Assembly: GCA_963920575.1 (NCBI GenBank)
Contig: OY986972.1
Location: 15,914,502 to 15,978,501 of the forward strand
Length of the DNA stretch: 64,000 nucleotides
Direction of reading: 5' to 3'
Source: Narthecium ossifragum
Taxonomy: Eukaryota > Streptophyta > Magnoliopsida > Dioscoreales > Nartheciaceae
Every line of letters begins with the position of its first letter. Position 1 is the first letter of the stretch. Under the pieces are notes generated by a model. It saw only the letters and a list, made by a program, of their open reading frames with translations. It was not told where the DNA came from and ran no database searches. The translations under genes and the position numbers were made by a program. Of this stretch, positions 11,526 through 23,412 are shown piece after piece.

Positions 11526-12815
11526 CACTACAAGAAAAGATGGATTTGATAACACATATTTCATAGCATATATTTGTAAATGCTATTAAAGATTGAGTAT
11601 TGATAACATAAATATTCAATATGTCATAAATTTGTAAAGAAGTCGTGACATTTAGAGATCGGTGACATTTTATAGGATGTTTTATAGCATATTATTTGTT
11701 GATGCTATCAATGCATATATCATAGCACATGTTTCATAACATTCTTTACTAAATGCTATAAAAAAAATTGTGTATTTATAACATAAATTTAAAAATGCTA
11801 TAAATTTGAACGTTGCAATAAGCAAGAATCCTGCTACTATTAGAACGTTACAATAAGCAAAAAACAGTACTATTAGGACGCTATAATAAGTCTCCCAAAA
11901 CATTATTTGCATGCTGTAATAAGTGAATCATAACACTACGTGGTTGTTATAACTGGCAAAACATAATATTATTTCGATGTTATAATGTGTATTTCATAAT
12001 ATATTTAATAGTTACGATGAGTAAAACATAATATTATTAGACTGCTATAATAACTAAAGCAACGCACTACTGCAATATTATAATAAGTTAAGCATAACAC
12101 TATCTGCATGTTATAATAAGTATAACATAACGCTATTAGGATATTATAATAAGAAAGCTTAACAGTATTTGAATAAGTGTTTAGTCCCACATCGGAAGTG
12201 ACGCGAAAGATGGTTTGCCCAGAGGCTATATAAGAAGATTAGGGGGCACAAGAGATCAATACTTAAACAAGTTTATGGGTGATTATAAAAGCTCCTAACC
12301 AATAATAGCAATAATAAAATGCTATAACAACAATAGATTTTTGTAAATGTTGTGGTGATAATATTTACCACTCAAATATTGTTAAGCTTGAGTTTGATAT
12401 TTACCTATGAATTTTTTTGAATATTATATCAAATAAAGCATAGCACTAAATGAATGCTACAATATTAAAAATATAACACTAATTGGATCCAATGATATTA
12501 AAAATATAACACTAATTGGATGTTATAATAAATAAATCAAAACACTATTTGGATGATGTAATAAGTATATCATAGCATTTATATATTGCGATGAAAACTA
12601 ATTCATAGCTTAGATTAGTTGTCATATTATAATATTCACATATCTTTTACAGTGCTATCTTTACTTTTAGATGATATAAATTTATAACTTTAAAAATATG
12701 TTATGAAAATTCGATACTTTTCATAGCACCGCATGCTATAATAGTCACTTTTATGCTATTAAATAGTTTTCATAGCATTTTTTGTGTGCTATCGAATCCA
12801 TCTTTTCTTGTAGTG
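11526..12815. mobile_element. Short non-autonomous CACTA element
   Basis: The ends are CACTACAAGAAAAGATGGAT and its inverted copy, a 26 bp inverted repeat with one mismatch, flanked by the 3 bp duplication TTG (11523-11525 and 12816-12818). These are the hallmarks of the CACTA (En/Spm) superfamily. The 1.29 kb interior has no coding capacity. It is filled with subterminal repeats of the TGCTATAATAAG / CATAACACTA type in both orientations. It sits in the untranslated leader of the Tat element. Confidence 0.9.
12184..12233 (+). promoter_or_regulatory. snRNA-type promoter module (USE + TATA) inside the CACTA element
   Basis: GTCCCACATCG (12184-12194) is an exact match to the plant snRNA upstream sequence element RTCCCACATCG. 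TATATAA follows at 12227-12233, 32 bp downstream, the spacing typical of Pol II-transcribed plant snRNA genes. ATACTTA begins at 12259, where a U1-type RNA would start, but the sequence after that is not U1. It may be a captured snRNA promoter or a chance or TRIM-derived match. Confidence 0.4.
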
Positions 12816-12829
12816 TTGGACCCGACGGT

Positions 12830-15500
12830 ATGGTCGTTACCCGCACTGGACTAGATACCACTCATAGTGGTGATGGGAACGCCGATCACGGCGATGCCCC
12901 ACACACGGAAAGTGTCCATATAACCATCGACCAGACACTTATTGTCCATCAACCTATCGTTCAACCTCAAGTAGAATATCAAGAACGAACGATATATCGT
13001 AGTTCTGAACGATGTGGGTTGTCTATTAGAAATGGCCAAGATTACGAGACCATAACTGCTAGGAACGTACATATGATGGTCGATGAAGCTTTACACGCTA
13101 ATAATTAACAAATGACCAATCATATCACTCTAGCTTTGCAACTTTTTGTGGAGACCATGCAAAATTTCATGAACGCTGCTATCCCAAGTGCCAGTAATGG
13201 TCAGAACAACACTTGGCCGATTGGTCTTAATGTTCCTCATGCTCCTAATGATCTTTCCCTTAGCCAAACTATTAATGCCAATAATAGCACTCATGTCAAT
13301 GGCCATAGTCAAGGTTTCCCACCTAATACTATCATAGGGCCGGAAACTAGTATTGGGTATGTTTTGCTAATTAATCAGTCAGCCAGTCAAGTTGGGAGTG
13401 TTCAAAATGGCATGGGCGGCCAGAATAGCTTCAGTCACCATGACCCATTTTATCGCCCGATGGCCGGATATAATGGTAATATCCAGAGACCAAATGGAAT
13501 CGGCCAAATACCGGGGATATTGATAGGTGTGCCAAATAATGGTGTTTCTGCTAACCTATCTAATCCTACTCCCTCGTATATTCCAAATAATAGTGGTCCT
13601 TTCAATGGCCAACATTCCACTCAAAACAATAATTCTGGTCAATCAGGACTAAGTACTAATCCTAGGTCGATGATTAACAATTGTGGGGATAATGGTAGTG
13701 GCCCGAGGATGAATGAGGCACTTCCACCTTTTATTCCTCAAAACAATTATCGCCCATATGATGTTCCCCCACCTGCCATTCCTCAAAACAATTATCACCC
13801 AAACGATGTTCTTCCACCTGCCATTCCTAAAAACAATTATCACCCAAACGATGTTCCTCTACATGTCATTCCTCATAACAATTATCGTCCATGTGATGTT
13901 CCCCCACTAATTATGCCTCAAAACAATTATCGCCAAAACGACATACCTCCGCCTTTTCTTACTCAAAATAATTATTGACCAAATGATCAATATGATCAAA
14001 TGCGCTTTAATCCCCTTTATAATCCAATGGATGTTCTGCGAGAACAAGTGGCCGATATTTTACATGAGCAGATAGGTTTAGGATGACCAGTTACTCATCC
14101 AGTTTATAGGAAGCCATACCCTGATTGGGTTGATCAAGTTTATCTGTTCCCTAGGAATTATAAACTTCCTGAATTCACTATGTTCACTGGTATGAGACGT
14201 CTACCATTGAACATATTGGGAAATTTTCTATGAAATGTGGGGACATGAACGATTATGTGAAGTTAAGGCTTTTCCAAAGCTCCTTAGCTGGATTGGCCTA
14301 TTCGTGGTTCATTAAGCTACCGACCAACTCTTACCACAATTAGCAACAAATGGAACATGCGTTCCATTCACAGTTGTAAAAAACTGAACCAGAAATTACT
14401 ATGGCTGATTTAGCTCAATTGAGACAACGACCATATGAGAATGCAGAAGTTTTCCTGCAAAGGTTTAAAAGAGCGAGTAGTAAGTGTTTTATCCCGCTAC
14501 CTGAGAAAGAGTTTGTAAAAATCGCTCAAAACGGTTTATCTTTCGAATTTAAGAAAAAGTTCCAAGATAGAGACTTTGTAGATTTATTCCAACTACAAAC
14601 TAGTGTTATACGCTATGAGCAGTTATTAAGGGAGGAAGATCAAATGAAAGCCTCTTCTTGAGGAACTTATTATAAAGACGTAAATTATGAACTCAATCAG
14701 GTTGATGAAGTTGAGGATGGTTGAGTGTGAAATGGATGTACGCTTGGCTGAATTAATAAAGGGTCGGTCATATACATGTAAGGCTCTTGCTAGGCTTGAG
14801 CGAGAGCTTAGAATTAAGGAAGTTGCCAAAGATGGCAAACGCCAAATGAGGAAATTTATGTTTGATACTTCTAAGGCCAATCCAATTTTTGATAAGTTGT
14901 TGAAGGACAAACAAATTAAATTGAATGATGGGTATGTTATGCCAAACCTTGAAAAGATTAAGGGTAAAAAAATATTATAATTGGCATAATGCTTGGTCAC
15001 ATCATACTAATCAATGTTTGATCTTCCGTAATGTTTTGCAGGATGCTATTAACTCCGACATAATTGGTTTTCCTAACAAGAACATGGGCGTTGATGTTAA
15101 CCTATTTCCCAAAACTGCTCCAGTAGGGATGGTGCTAACGGAAGTGGCAAACTTTAAGTTGCCAAAATTCAAAATTGTTATCGATGAGACTCAGGACGAC
15201 AATCGTCCAGATGTGTTCGCCCAACTTGACCAAGATAAGGGGAAGGAATTAATGATTCCGCAACTCTGCCCAAGGTGTCATTGGACCTCAGTAACCAAAT
15301 GACTCCATTCGCCGGGACAAAGTTTCATCGACCACAGCCTTGGCAATGGAATCGAGGTCAGCCGCATCTTTACCCTAGGAATTTCTCGCCTCAGCCATAT
15401 AAATCAGGCAGGTGGTACAACTATAATTATTACACTCGCCGATCAGTCCCAGTTGTAGAGATGACAAGGACTCAGTACTGGCGATATCAGAAGTAGTATG
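12830..15500 (+). pseudogene. Tat element gag region
   Basis: Broken into several frames. It opens with MVVTRTGLDTTHSGDG, a usual Tat gag start, and has a TAA at 13106-13108. A Gln/Asn/Pro-rich spacer follows with a 16-residue tandem repeat. The retrotransposon gag fold is at about 14150-14660 (LRLFQSSLAGLAYSWFIKLP, MADLAQLRQRPYENAEVFLQ, RFKRAS). The CX2C-like HNAWSHHTNQC nucleic-acid-binding segment is at about 14990-15020. Gag would package element RNA. At least four in-frame stops or shifts are visible. Confidence 0.8.
13712..13977 (+). repeat. 48 bp tandem repeat (Pro/Asn-rich) in gag
   Basis: About five and a half copies of a 48 bp unit encode variants of PPPAIPQNNYHPNDV. Units vary at 2-5 residues, mostly conservatively, which suggests the repeat evolved while still translated. 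Confidence 0.8.
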
Positions 15501-15742
15501 GCCAGATGATCAAGGCCAGACAAGCTCAAGAAAGTAGCCAGGAACAGACTGAAGATACCATGGAGGAGGATGAGAACACTGCTGGTTCCAAGGCAGTAGG
15601 TAAAGGAAATAGCAAATTCTATCGTCCCAAGAAGGATGAGGAAGAGGATGATGAGGATAACCAGATGATCCAGTTTGGAACTTGGCCTCCAGTTATCGCT
15701 AACCATTACATAATGCCTAGTCGTCTTGAATAGCGGTGTCCA

Positions 15743-16546
15743 GTGGAGAGTGACTCTGATATTTCTGACATGACCGACGATGGAGAAGCGTCAGCTGCAT
15801 TGGTCGATGAGATTGTGGTACCAACGTCAGTCAGTTTAATAACTGATGATGAGGACGAATACGACGAGGTGGAGGAGAAGATAGATGTCATAGAAGAAGC
15901 CCAGAGGAAGGGTGTATCTACTGAACGATTGCTACAACAGCTCTATGATGACGGTAACCTAGCAATTGGACCATGCGGCCAGTCAAGTGGCCGATATGAT
16001 TTCCTGCGAGTTTATGGCGACGTGAGGGTCAAGCGGTTGGTCAAGAAAACAGAAGTTATTGCCCAAATTGTTCCACCCATGCCAGAATCAATTGTCCCAA
16101 CTGGTTGGGGCGATACAGAAGAGCCAATGGTCGAAGACACTGAATGGGTGGAGATAGAAGTTCCCATCAAAGTCGAAGAAGAGGCGGCAAGAAGGAATAT
16201 CTCCCAAAAAAAACTTATAATGGAGCTATATAAGGTAGGCAACCCAGCTGTGAGTACTCAGGGCGAGCCTAGTGGGAAGTTCGACTACTTAGTTTGCTAC
16301 GACAACCCATTGGTAAAGAAATGGGTTCCCAAGGGCGATGTGGCGAAATATGTTCAACAAGCTGAAGAAGCACCAATAATCCCAACTGGTTGGGACGTGG
16401 AAGAAACAGGGGTTCAACAAGAACAAAAGGGAACTGATCAGCAATGGCCATCATGGGATGGACAGGAGAGCCCGAAGGTTATCCAGGTCGAGGAAAAGTC
16501 CAAAGGTAAAACAGTTCAAGATTGGCTTGGATCATTGGCCAAGTGA
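15743..16546 (+). pseudogene. Tat gag-protease spacer with an internally duplicated acidic domain
   Basis: An open stretch of 267 codons between gag and protease. It starts acidic (SDSDISDMTDDGEAS). It then contains two copies of one domain. The first is RKGVSTERLLQQLYDDGNLA ... SSGRYDFLRVYGDVRVKRLV ... VPTGW; the second is RNISQKKLIMELYKVGNPAV ... PSGKFDYLVCYDNPLVKKWV ... IPTGW. I do not recognise the domain. It ends just before the protease frame. Confidence 0.6.
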
Positions 16547-16549
16547 CAG

Positions 16550-16894
16550 ATGAAAGATCACCGGGTAAAAAGCAAAGTTGTGTTTGACCGACAACCAGAA
16601 GCCATGACGCGCCATCTTCAACCTTTGCACATTAAGGCCGAGATCAATGGTGTTCCTGTGAGTCGGGTTCTGATTGATACAAGGGATGCAGTTAATGTAA
16701 TCCCTGCCAAAATGATGAAGAAATTTGGCAAAATTGATAGTGATTTGATTCCCACAGACATAACACTAACAGGCTTTAGTGGGGTACTGGCTCTTGCAAA
16801 AGGGATTCCTCTCTTAGATGTCAAAGTGGGGAGTGTGATAAGGGTGACAACGTTCTTTGTTATGGATTCGACGATGCGATTGGATTCACGGTAG
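16550..16894 (+). pseudogene. Tat retropepsin (protease) domain, active site altered
   Basis: LHIKAEINGVPVSRVLIDT followed by RDAVNVIPAKMM and ITLTGFSG is the aspartic protease of gypsy elements. The expected DTG triad reads DTR, so catalysis should be lost. It would cleave the Gag-Pol polyprotein. Confidence 0.75.
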
Positions 16895-17460
16895 CCAGTG
16901 CATTTCGTCGTTCTTATATCAATGTTCATTTTTGTGGGATGTTGAAGGAAATGTGGAGTCCATTATGGCCGACAGCATGCCCTGTAGCGTTGAAACTCAT
17001 GCTATCGAGGCTTCCTTTTATGACTGCAATTATGGACCATTGCAGTTCATGCAGATAAACGACACTTTGAAGGTAGTGTCAGAGAATGGAGCTATGTTGA
17101 AAGAGTGCGTGGCTGAATTGTTTGATCATGCGAGACCAACCTCAGTGGTCTTTGCCCTAAGAATTGGCCGATCACTGGCCACAAAATTAAAGTGATGGAT
17201 AGAAAACCCGAGAGAGACCGGGCCACAGTTACAGCCTTAACAGTCAAGTTAATGGCTTATCAGGTGGAAACGTTCATGACTCCAAATATGAACGATATTG
17301 GTTGTTTGAAAGAACTCCCCCGGGAGGAAGAAGAAGAAGTTCATTATGGCAATCGTGGAAACATGCAAGCTCAAGACCTATTGAAAGAAGTGGACATTGG
17401 CGAGGTATGAGCTCTTGTCTATTCTTTTCGTTCATATAAAGATTGTTTTACTTGAGATTA

Positions 17461-18250
17461 TGAAGAAATGCCTGGTCTAGATAGGAAAATTGTAGAACAT
17501 GAACTCCCTACTTGGCCAACTTATAAACCTTATAAGCAAGCGCCAAGATGTTTTGCTCCAAATGTAGTACCGGAGATAAAACCGGAAATTTAACGCTTAC
17601 TAAATGCTAAGTTTATTAGGAGGGCCAGCTATGTTGAATGGCTTTCCAATATTGTGCCACTTCTAAAAAAAATGGCAAACTTAGGGTATGTATTGATTTT
17701 AGAAATTTAAACTTAGCAACACCAAAGGATGAATATCCTATGCCATCAGTTGACAACTTAGTCGATGCTACTGCTGGGTATGAAATTTATTCTTTTATGG
17801 ATGGTTATTTCGGCTATAATCAAATTTTTATCGCCGAAAAGGACGTTCATAAAACAACATTTCGATGTACGGGGGCATTAGGTTGTTATGAATTTGTTGT
17901 AATGCCATTTGGACTAAAAAATGCTGGAGCTACATACCAAAGGCATTGAATTTGATTTTTTATGATATGATTAGTTAATCTATCGAGGTTTATGTGGATG
18001 ACATTGTGATCAAATCATATGTCGTGGCTGATCATTTTTCTCCATTAGTGAAGGTTTTTGAAAGGATGAGAGAGTATAATTTGAAATTTAATCCATTGAA
18101 ATGTGCATTTGGGGTGCAAGGAAGAATTGTTTTTGATTTCCTAGTCTATCGGCGTGGTATTGAGTTAGATAGCAATAAAGCTAAGTCAATGATTAATGCT
18201 AAACCTCCCACTACCAAAAAGGAACTACAAAAGTCTCTCGACCAAATAAT
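17461..18250 (+). pseudogene. Tat reverse transcriptase domain
   Basis: Recognised by GKLRVCIDFRNLNLATPKD, FMDGYFGYNQI, YEFVVMPFGLKNAGATYQR and the polymerase YVDDIVIKS (about 17990). Stops after PEIKPEI (17591) and after YQRH (17947) break the frame. The YVDD active-site residues themselves survive. Confidence 0.85.
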
Positions 18251-18289
18251 TTTTAAGGAGGTTTATTTCCAATTGCGCAGGCAAAACAC

Positions 18290-18690
18290 AAGTGTTTGCT
18301 TCACTGTTACGGTTGAAGAATGGGGATGAATTCGTCTGGGAAGATCAACATCATCGAGCATTTGAATGCTTGAAGCAATATCTTGCGACGCCACCAGTGA
18401 TCGCGCAACCAAGAATGGGCGAGCCTATGATGCTATACATCGCTGCGGAAGACCAATCAATAGGCGGTCTCTTGGCGCAAGATGGAAAAGATGGCAAGGA
18501 GAGAGCAGTGTATTATCCAAGTAGACAGTTGTTGCCTTGTGAACAAAAATATTTGACCATAGAGAAATTATGTTTGGCCTTATATTTTATGTGTACTAAG
18601 CTTCGAGCTTATTTAAGGCCTGTAACTGTTTATCTTGTGTCAAAGTTTAATGTTATGAAATTTTTATTCTCTCGGCCAATTTTTCATCAA
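18290..18690 (+). pseudogene. Tat RNase H (first, retroviral-type)
   Basis: FVWEDQHHRAFECLKQYL, MMLYIAAEDQSIGGLLAQD and YYPSRQLLPCEQKYLTIEKL form the connection and RNase H region that follows RT in gypsy elements. It overlaps the next domain in another frame, so a shift has occurred near 18690. Confidence 0.8.
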
Positions 18691-18694
18691 CGTA

Positions 18695-19426
18695 TTGGGG
18701 GTATTAACTCTAGATGAATTCGATATTCAGTTTGTTTCCCAAAAGGCTATCAAGGGCCAAGTTTTGGCCGATTTTTTCGCTGCTCATCCTTGTCTAGATG
18801 TGTCAAAGGAATTAGAGCAAGAAATTAACTTAGTGGCGATTACACCTTGGACGATGTATTTTGATGGAGCCACCCTGGGCATTTCGATTATATCGCCCAT
18901 TAGCTGTCAATATAAGTTTGCTTATACATTAGTGCAGTTATGCACAAATAATCAGGGCGAGTATGAAGCATTGATAATTGGTCTAGAAATATTGTTGGAT
19001 TTGAGAGTTCATAATGTTAGAATCAAGGGAGATTCTAAATTAGTGGTAAAACATATACTTGGTTCTTACAAATGTCAGAGTGATGTTTTAATATCTTTTC
19101 ACCAAATCGCTCTACAGCTTTTAAATAGGTTCAACGATTTTGAGATCGAGTTTGTGCCAAGATTACAAAATGATGAAGCCAATACGTTGGCCCAAATTGC
19201 CTCTGGTTATAAAATATTAAAAAACTTAGGGGGCAGGGCTGATTTTACATATGGTACAATATGTTCTGCTTTAGCAAGGACATGTAATTCATATAAGATC
19301 AACCAAGTGGACGACCAAGTTGATTGGCGTAGTCCTATCATTAACTTTTTACAAAAGTTATCATCCAAAGTGGATCGAAAGCTTCACCTTAAGGTTGTAC
19401 ATTATTTGTTGCTCAGTGATATTTAA
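18695..19426 (+). pseudogene. Tat second RNase H (archaeal-type aRNH)
   Basis: WTMYFDGATLG, NNQGEYEALIIGLEILLDLR, KGDSKLVVKHILGSYKC and PRLQNDEANTLAQIASGYK carry the DEDD-type acidic residues of the extra archaeal-like RNase H. This domain marks the Tat lineage. The frame is open for 243 codons. Confidence 0.85.
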
Positions 19427-20453
19427 GCGTCAGTCAGATGGAATTTTATTGAGATGCTTGGGACATGATGAATCAGGAATCACAATGGTTGAGATACATA
19501 ATGGAGTTGGCGGTGCACATCAATCTGGAATCAAAATGCGTTGGCTAATAATGCGCAGTGGCTATTATTGGCCACGCATGGCGGAGGAATGTGCCAGATA
19601 TGCAAAAGGATGTGAAGCATGTTAAAGGCATGGCCCATTACAACAAGCACCGGCTAGTGAGTTATTGATTATTATAAAGCTTTGCCCATTTAGATGTTGG
19701 CCGTTAGACATTATTGGTAGGATACATCCACCATCGTCCATTTTGCACAAGTTTGTTATTGTGGTGACAGATTATTTTACCAAATGGGTATAGGCTATTC
19801 CTTTAAAAACAGTATCCGATGATCAGGTTATAAATTTCATCTGGGAAAACATTATTTATCGGTTTGGCATCCCACAAACAATAGTGTCCTGTCAAGGGAC
19901 AATGTTTGTTAGTGCTAGAGTAAAAAACTTTTTATCTCAATATAAAATTAATATGGCGAACTCGACACCATATTATGTCCAATCAAATGGACAGGCTGAG
20001 GCGTCCAATAAGACGATTATGTCAATCATAAGGAAGATGATGGACGGTAACCCAAGGCAGTGGCATGAAGGTTTATTAAGAGCTTTATGGGCACATAGGA
20101 CTACACTTAAGTCCAACACTAAAGTTACACCTTTTCAATTGGTATATGGCCAAGAAGCAGTCTTACCGGCTGAGATAAATGTCTTATCCCCAAGAGTGAT
20201 AGGACAGGATGAGCTAACAAAGGAAGAATATCAGGAGTCTTTGATGTATAATTTGTTAGAACTTGATGAGCAGAGAGCTATCGCTCTGGAAAACATTGAA
20301 GTGCAACAGATGAAAGTGGTCGATATATATAACAAGAAGGTCGTATCAAATGTTTTTGAAGAGGGTAACTTGGTAAGGAAAACAATCTTACTTGTAGATT
20401 GTAATGACCCCAAATATGGGATGTGGTCGCCAAATTGGAAGGATCATTTGTAG
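19420..20453 (+). pseudogene. Tat integrase
   Basis: The zinc-binding N-domain (GGAHQSGIKMRW, YAKGCEAC) is followed by a stop at 19623, then the catalytic core (PFRCWPLDIIGR, VIVVTDYFTKWV, then a stop). The second catalytic Asp of the usual TDQGT/SDNGT motif is replaced (IVSCQGTMFVS, near 19890). The Glu region (YYVQSNGQAEASNKTIMSII) and C-terminal part to 20453 are preserved. It would insert the element DNA but cannot be active here. Confidence 0.85.
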
Positions 20454-20599
20454 TCGATCAGGTTTTACCAAATGGGTCATATCAACTAAGAAGTCTTGAA
20501 GGAGGATTGTATCCATCAATGATAAATGGTCGATATCTTAAAAAATATTACCCCTCTATGTAAACCATAAAAGTAAAAAGAAACGCCCAAAGAATGGAC

Positions 20600-21235
20600 G
20601 ATGACATTAGATATTGTCATAAGCTACACATTGAGGTATATCATTGTGGCAATTACAAAATTATCTTTTCATAGAAAGACTTTGAGATATACGAGCGATT
20701 TCTTTTATAACCTCCCTACGACGATGTTTATTCTTCACAAGACTGGCTTTAAGTTCAACTTGACGATCTTTAGAAGAACCACCTTCCAGGGCGGTGTATT
20801 CTTCAATGTTTTTCTTGCTCTCTTCAGTCTTTCGAGCAATCTTCCGGACCAGATAATTCCTTTGAGTTTTGAGTTGAGCAATCTGAGTATCCAACTCTTT
20901 GATTTGGTCTTAAATCTTGGAGATGCTTGATTCTTTCTCGCCGATCACATTCAAACTTGTTGATAGCTCCTCAATGTTCTTTCCGACCATATTACTGAGG
21001 CGTGTTCGTCGCTCTCGGCGTTCCCCAACAAGAACAATCTCATTTGTTAGGTCTTTCCTTTCTGCATCCAAAATCAATCTCATTTGTTAGGTCTTTCCTC
21101 CTAGTCGATGGTCAAAAATATGGATTCACCCTCTCAAGGTTTTCATGATCTAAATCTGTGAGATCTTCCTCTGGAGGTTTGTCCAAAATGATCATGCAGT
21201 CAGCCAAAGCGCGTCTAATGTCATGATGTTGACCC
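20600..21235 (-). pseudogene. C-terminal part of the Tat antisense ORF (coiled coil)
   Basis: The - strand of 20894-20661 encodes a Lys/Glu/Arg-rich segment (QIAQLKTQRNYLVRKIARKT) with a clear heptad-like, coiled-coil character; flanking - strand sequence to 21235 is also Glu/Lys-rich. It lies downstream of the PMD part (26169-28256) once the copia insertion is removed. This matches antisense ORFs located between pol and the 3' LTR in Tat elements. Confidence 0.55.
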
Positions 21236-23412
21236 TGAAGCTCAGAGAGGGGGGGGGGTTATCTTAGAACTTGTACAATAAAATTAATTATGGAAATCTA
21301 AATAGGAGGAGTTTAATTAAATCATATGCTTGCTAAAGATAAAAGCAAATAATATATTTAAGCAAGGGATATGAGATGAGAGTTAGAGAGATTGCACTAG
21401 AATTTTTATAGTGGTTCGGCCAAACTTGCCTACGTCCACTTCACTCAAGGGCCTCCTTGAGGTTCCACTACTTGTCAGACCTCTTACAAGTTGTCCACCA
21501 AGCTTCCGGGTGCTTAGCAACCTATCCACCAAGCTTACGGGTCCTTGGCAACCTTACAATCTCTCTAATATCTCTCTAGGATATTTCTCTCAAAGTCTGC
21601 TTCACACTTGATGTAGTTTTACAAAGGTTTAGCTCACCAATAAGAGAAAGAAACTTGCTAGAATATGTTTACAATAATCCCTTAGCCCCCCTAAGTCCTA
21701 GGCAAGTTTGCTACAACTTCTCTTTTATAGCTGAGCTCCAAAGACCTCCAAATAGCCTTCCAACGGCTATTGGAAGGCTATTTCCTGCTCCTGCAACGGC
21801 TCTCTAACGGCTCTTTTCTGGGTTGGCGGTCGACCGTCGCATTGTCCGTGACGTCGTCCGCAAAGTTCTTCTTGAGCCACGGTAAATCCGCACATCGTCT
21901 GTAACGCCCCGGCCCTCCACTAGGCCCCGGCCCGCAGGCCCCAGACACAATATTGTCCGCTTTTGGCTCACCGCAAAAATCCGAAAAAAGTTCCCAGTAG
22001 GTCACCCATCGTGTGACTACTCTAGGTCGAGAACGTTTAACGCTGAAGTTTTCTGGCGAATCACTGCCATCACGGCTTTAAAACGCGTTGTGTCTATTAA
22101 GGGCTTATTATATACTTATATCGAATCCCAGACCATACCCAGGCGTTGTGGGATTGCTTACCCGGCTACCCGACTTAGCCCCGCCCTCCAGGCACAGGCA
22201 TCTTGTCCCACGATAGACCCAGCGGGCCTCACAATCCACCCCCCTGGAGGCCCCGCAGACACAATATTGTCCGCTTTTGGCTCACCGCAGAAATCTGGAA
22301 AAACTTCTCAGTGGGTCACCCATCGTGTGACTACTCCAGGTCGAGCACGCTTAACGCTGGAGTTTTCTGGCGGATCACTGTTAGCACGGCTTTAAAACGC
22401 GTTGTGTCTATTAAAGGCTTACTATATACTTATATCAAACCCCGGACCATACCCAGGCGTTGTGGGATTGCTTACCCGGCTAAGCGTGCTCGACCTGGAG
22501 TAGTCACACGATGGGTGACCCACTGGGAAGTTTTTCCAGATTTCTACGGTGAGCCAAAAGCGGATAATATTGTGTCGGGTGGGGCCCTCAGGTGGATCCT
22601 GGTCGGACCGGGAGCCCGCGGGGCGGGGCCCAGTGGAGGGCCGGGGCGTTACAGTATGGTATCAGAGCCGGTTCCCAGCCGAAAATTGTGCCAACGAGGA
22701 CGCTGGGCCTCCAAGGGGGGTGGATTGTGAGGCCCCCTGGGTCTACTGTGGGACAAGATGCCTGCGCCTGGAGGGCGGGGCTGAGTCGGGTAGCAGGGTA
22801 AGTAATCCCATAACGCCTGGGTATGGTCTGGGGTTTGATTTTAGTATATAGTAAGCCCTTAATAGACACAACGCGTTTTAAAGCCGTGATGACAGTGATC
22901 CGCCGAAAAACTCCAGCGTTAAGCGTGCTCGACCTGGAGTAGTCACACGATGGGTGACCTACTGGGAAGTTTTTTCGGATTTCTGCTGTGAGCCAAAAGC
23001 GGACAATATTGTGTCTGGAGCCTGCGGGCCGGGGTGTTACATCGTCTGTCAAGCTTCACGGTCGACCGTCAGGCATCCACTGTGACATCGTCCGTCAGGT
23101 TTTGTTGCGAAAACCGCCTCTCAGGGTCGATACCTCATTCGACCGTCGCTCCTCTGAGTCAGGTCACATAGGCCACGGTCGATCGGTCCATCGACCGTCA
23201 GCCTATTTTCCCAAGAACATCTTCCGCGGTCGATCCTTGCATCAACCGCCATACCCCACGGTCAAGCCATGCATGGTCCGTAGCATCAACCGTCAGTACA
23301 AAAACACATTAAATATGATTTTAATGCTTTCCAAATTAAGGGATAATAATATTAAACAATGTTTTATCATCAAACATATATTAACATCATCGAAACAATA
23401 TTAGGGCTAACA
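21236..23412 (-). repeat. 3' LTR of the copia element, interrupted by a TRIM
   Basis: About 1.03 kb of LTR plus the 1142 bp TRIM and 5 bp duplication. It aligns along its length with 25177-26163 (for example GTGGTTCGGCCAAACTTGCC near 21412 against the same block near 25350). It carries CGGTCGACCG palindromes at 21826 and near 23060. Confidence 0.85.
21900..23041. mobile_element. TRIM with terminal LTRs in inverted orientation
   Basis: Flanked by the perfect 5 bp duplication TCGTC (21895-21899 and 23042-23046). It starts TGTAACGCCCCGG and ends GGGGTGTTACA. The left LTR (21900-22233) is in - orientation and the right LTR (22726-23041) in +, so both ends are the same (U5) LTR end. The centre holds a partial - LTR (22252-22482) fused head to head with a partial + LTR (22483-22653). 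A normal internal segment follows (22654-22725) with primer site TGGTATCAGAGCC and tract CCAAGGGGGGTGGAT. The two outer LTRs share one private deletion next to GTGTCTGG. Long open frames here are GC-rich repeat artefacts. Confidence 0.8.

Noticed and set aside
12259..12300. U1 snRNA gene after the snRNA-type promoter
   Set aside because: Only the first few bases (ATACTTA) resemble U1; the rest does not.
13712..13977. CRISPR-like regularly spaced repeats
   Set aside because: Contiguous 48 bp coding tandem repeat in a plant retrotransposon; no spacers.
22203..22730. Long GC-rich open frames within the TRIMs (also 22588-23052, 43652-43996, 47998-48240)
   Set aside because: They coincide with LTR and internal segments of a non-coding TRIM family, recur on both strands, and have no protein family features.
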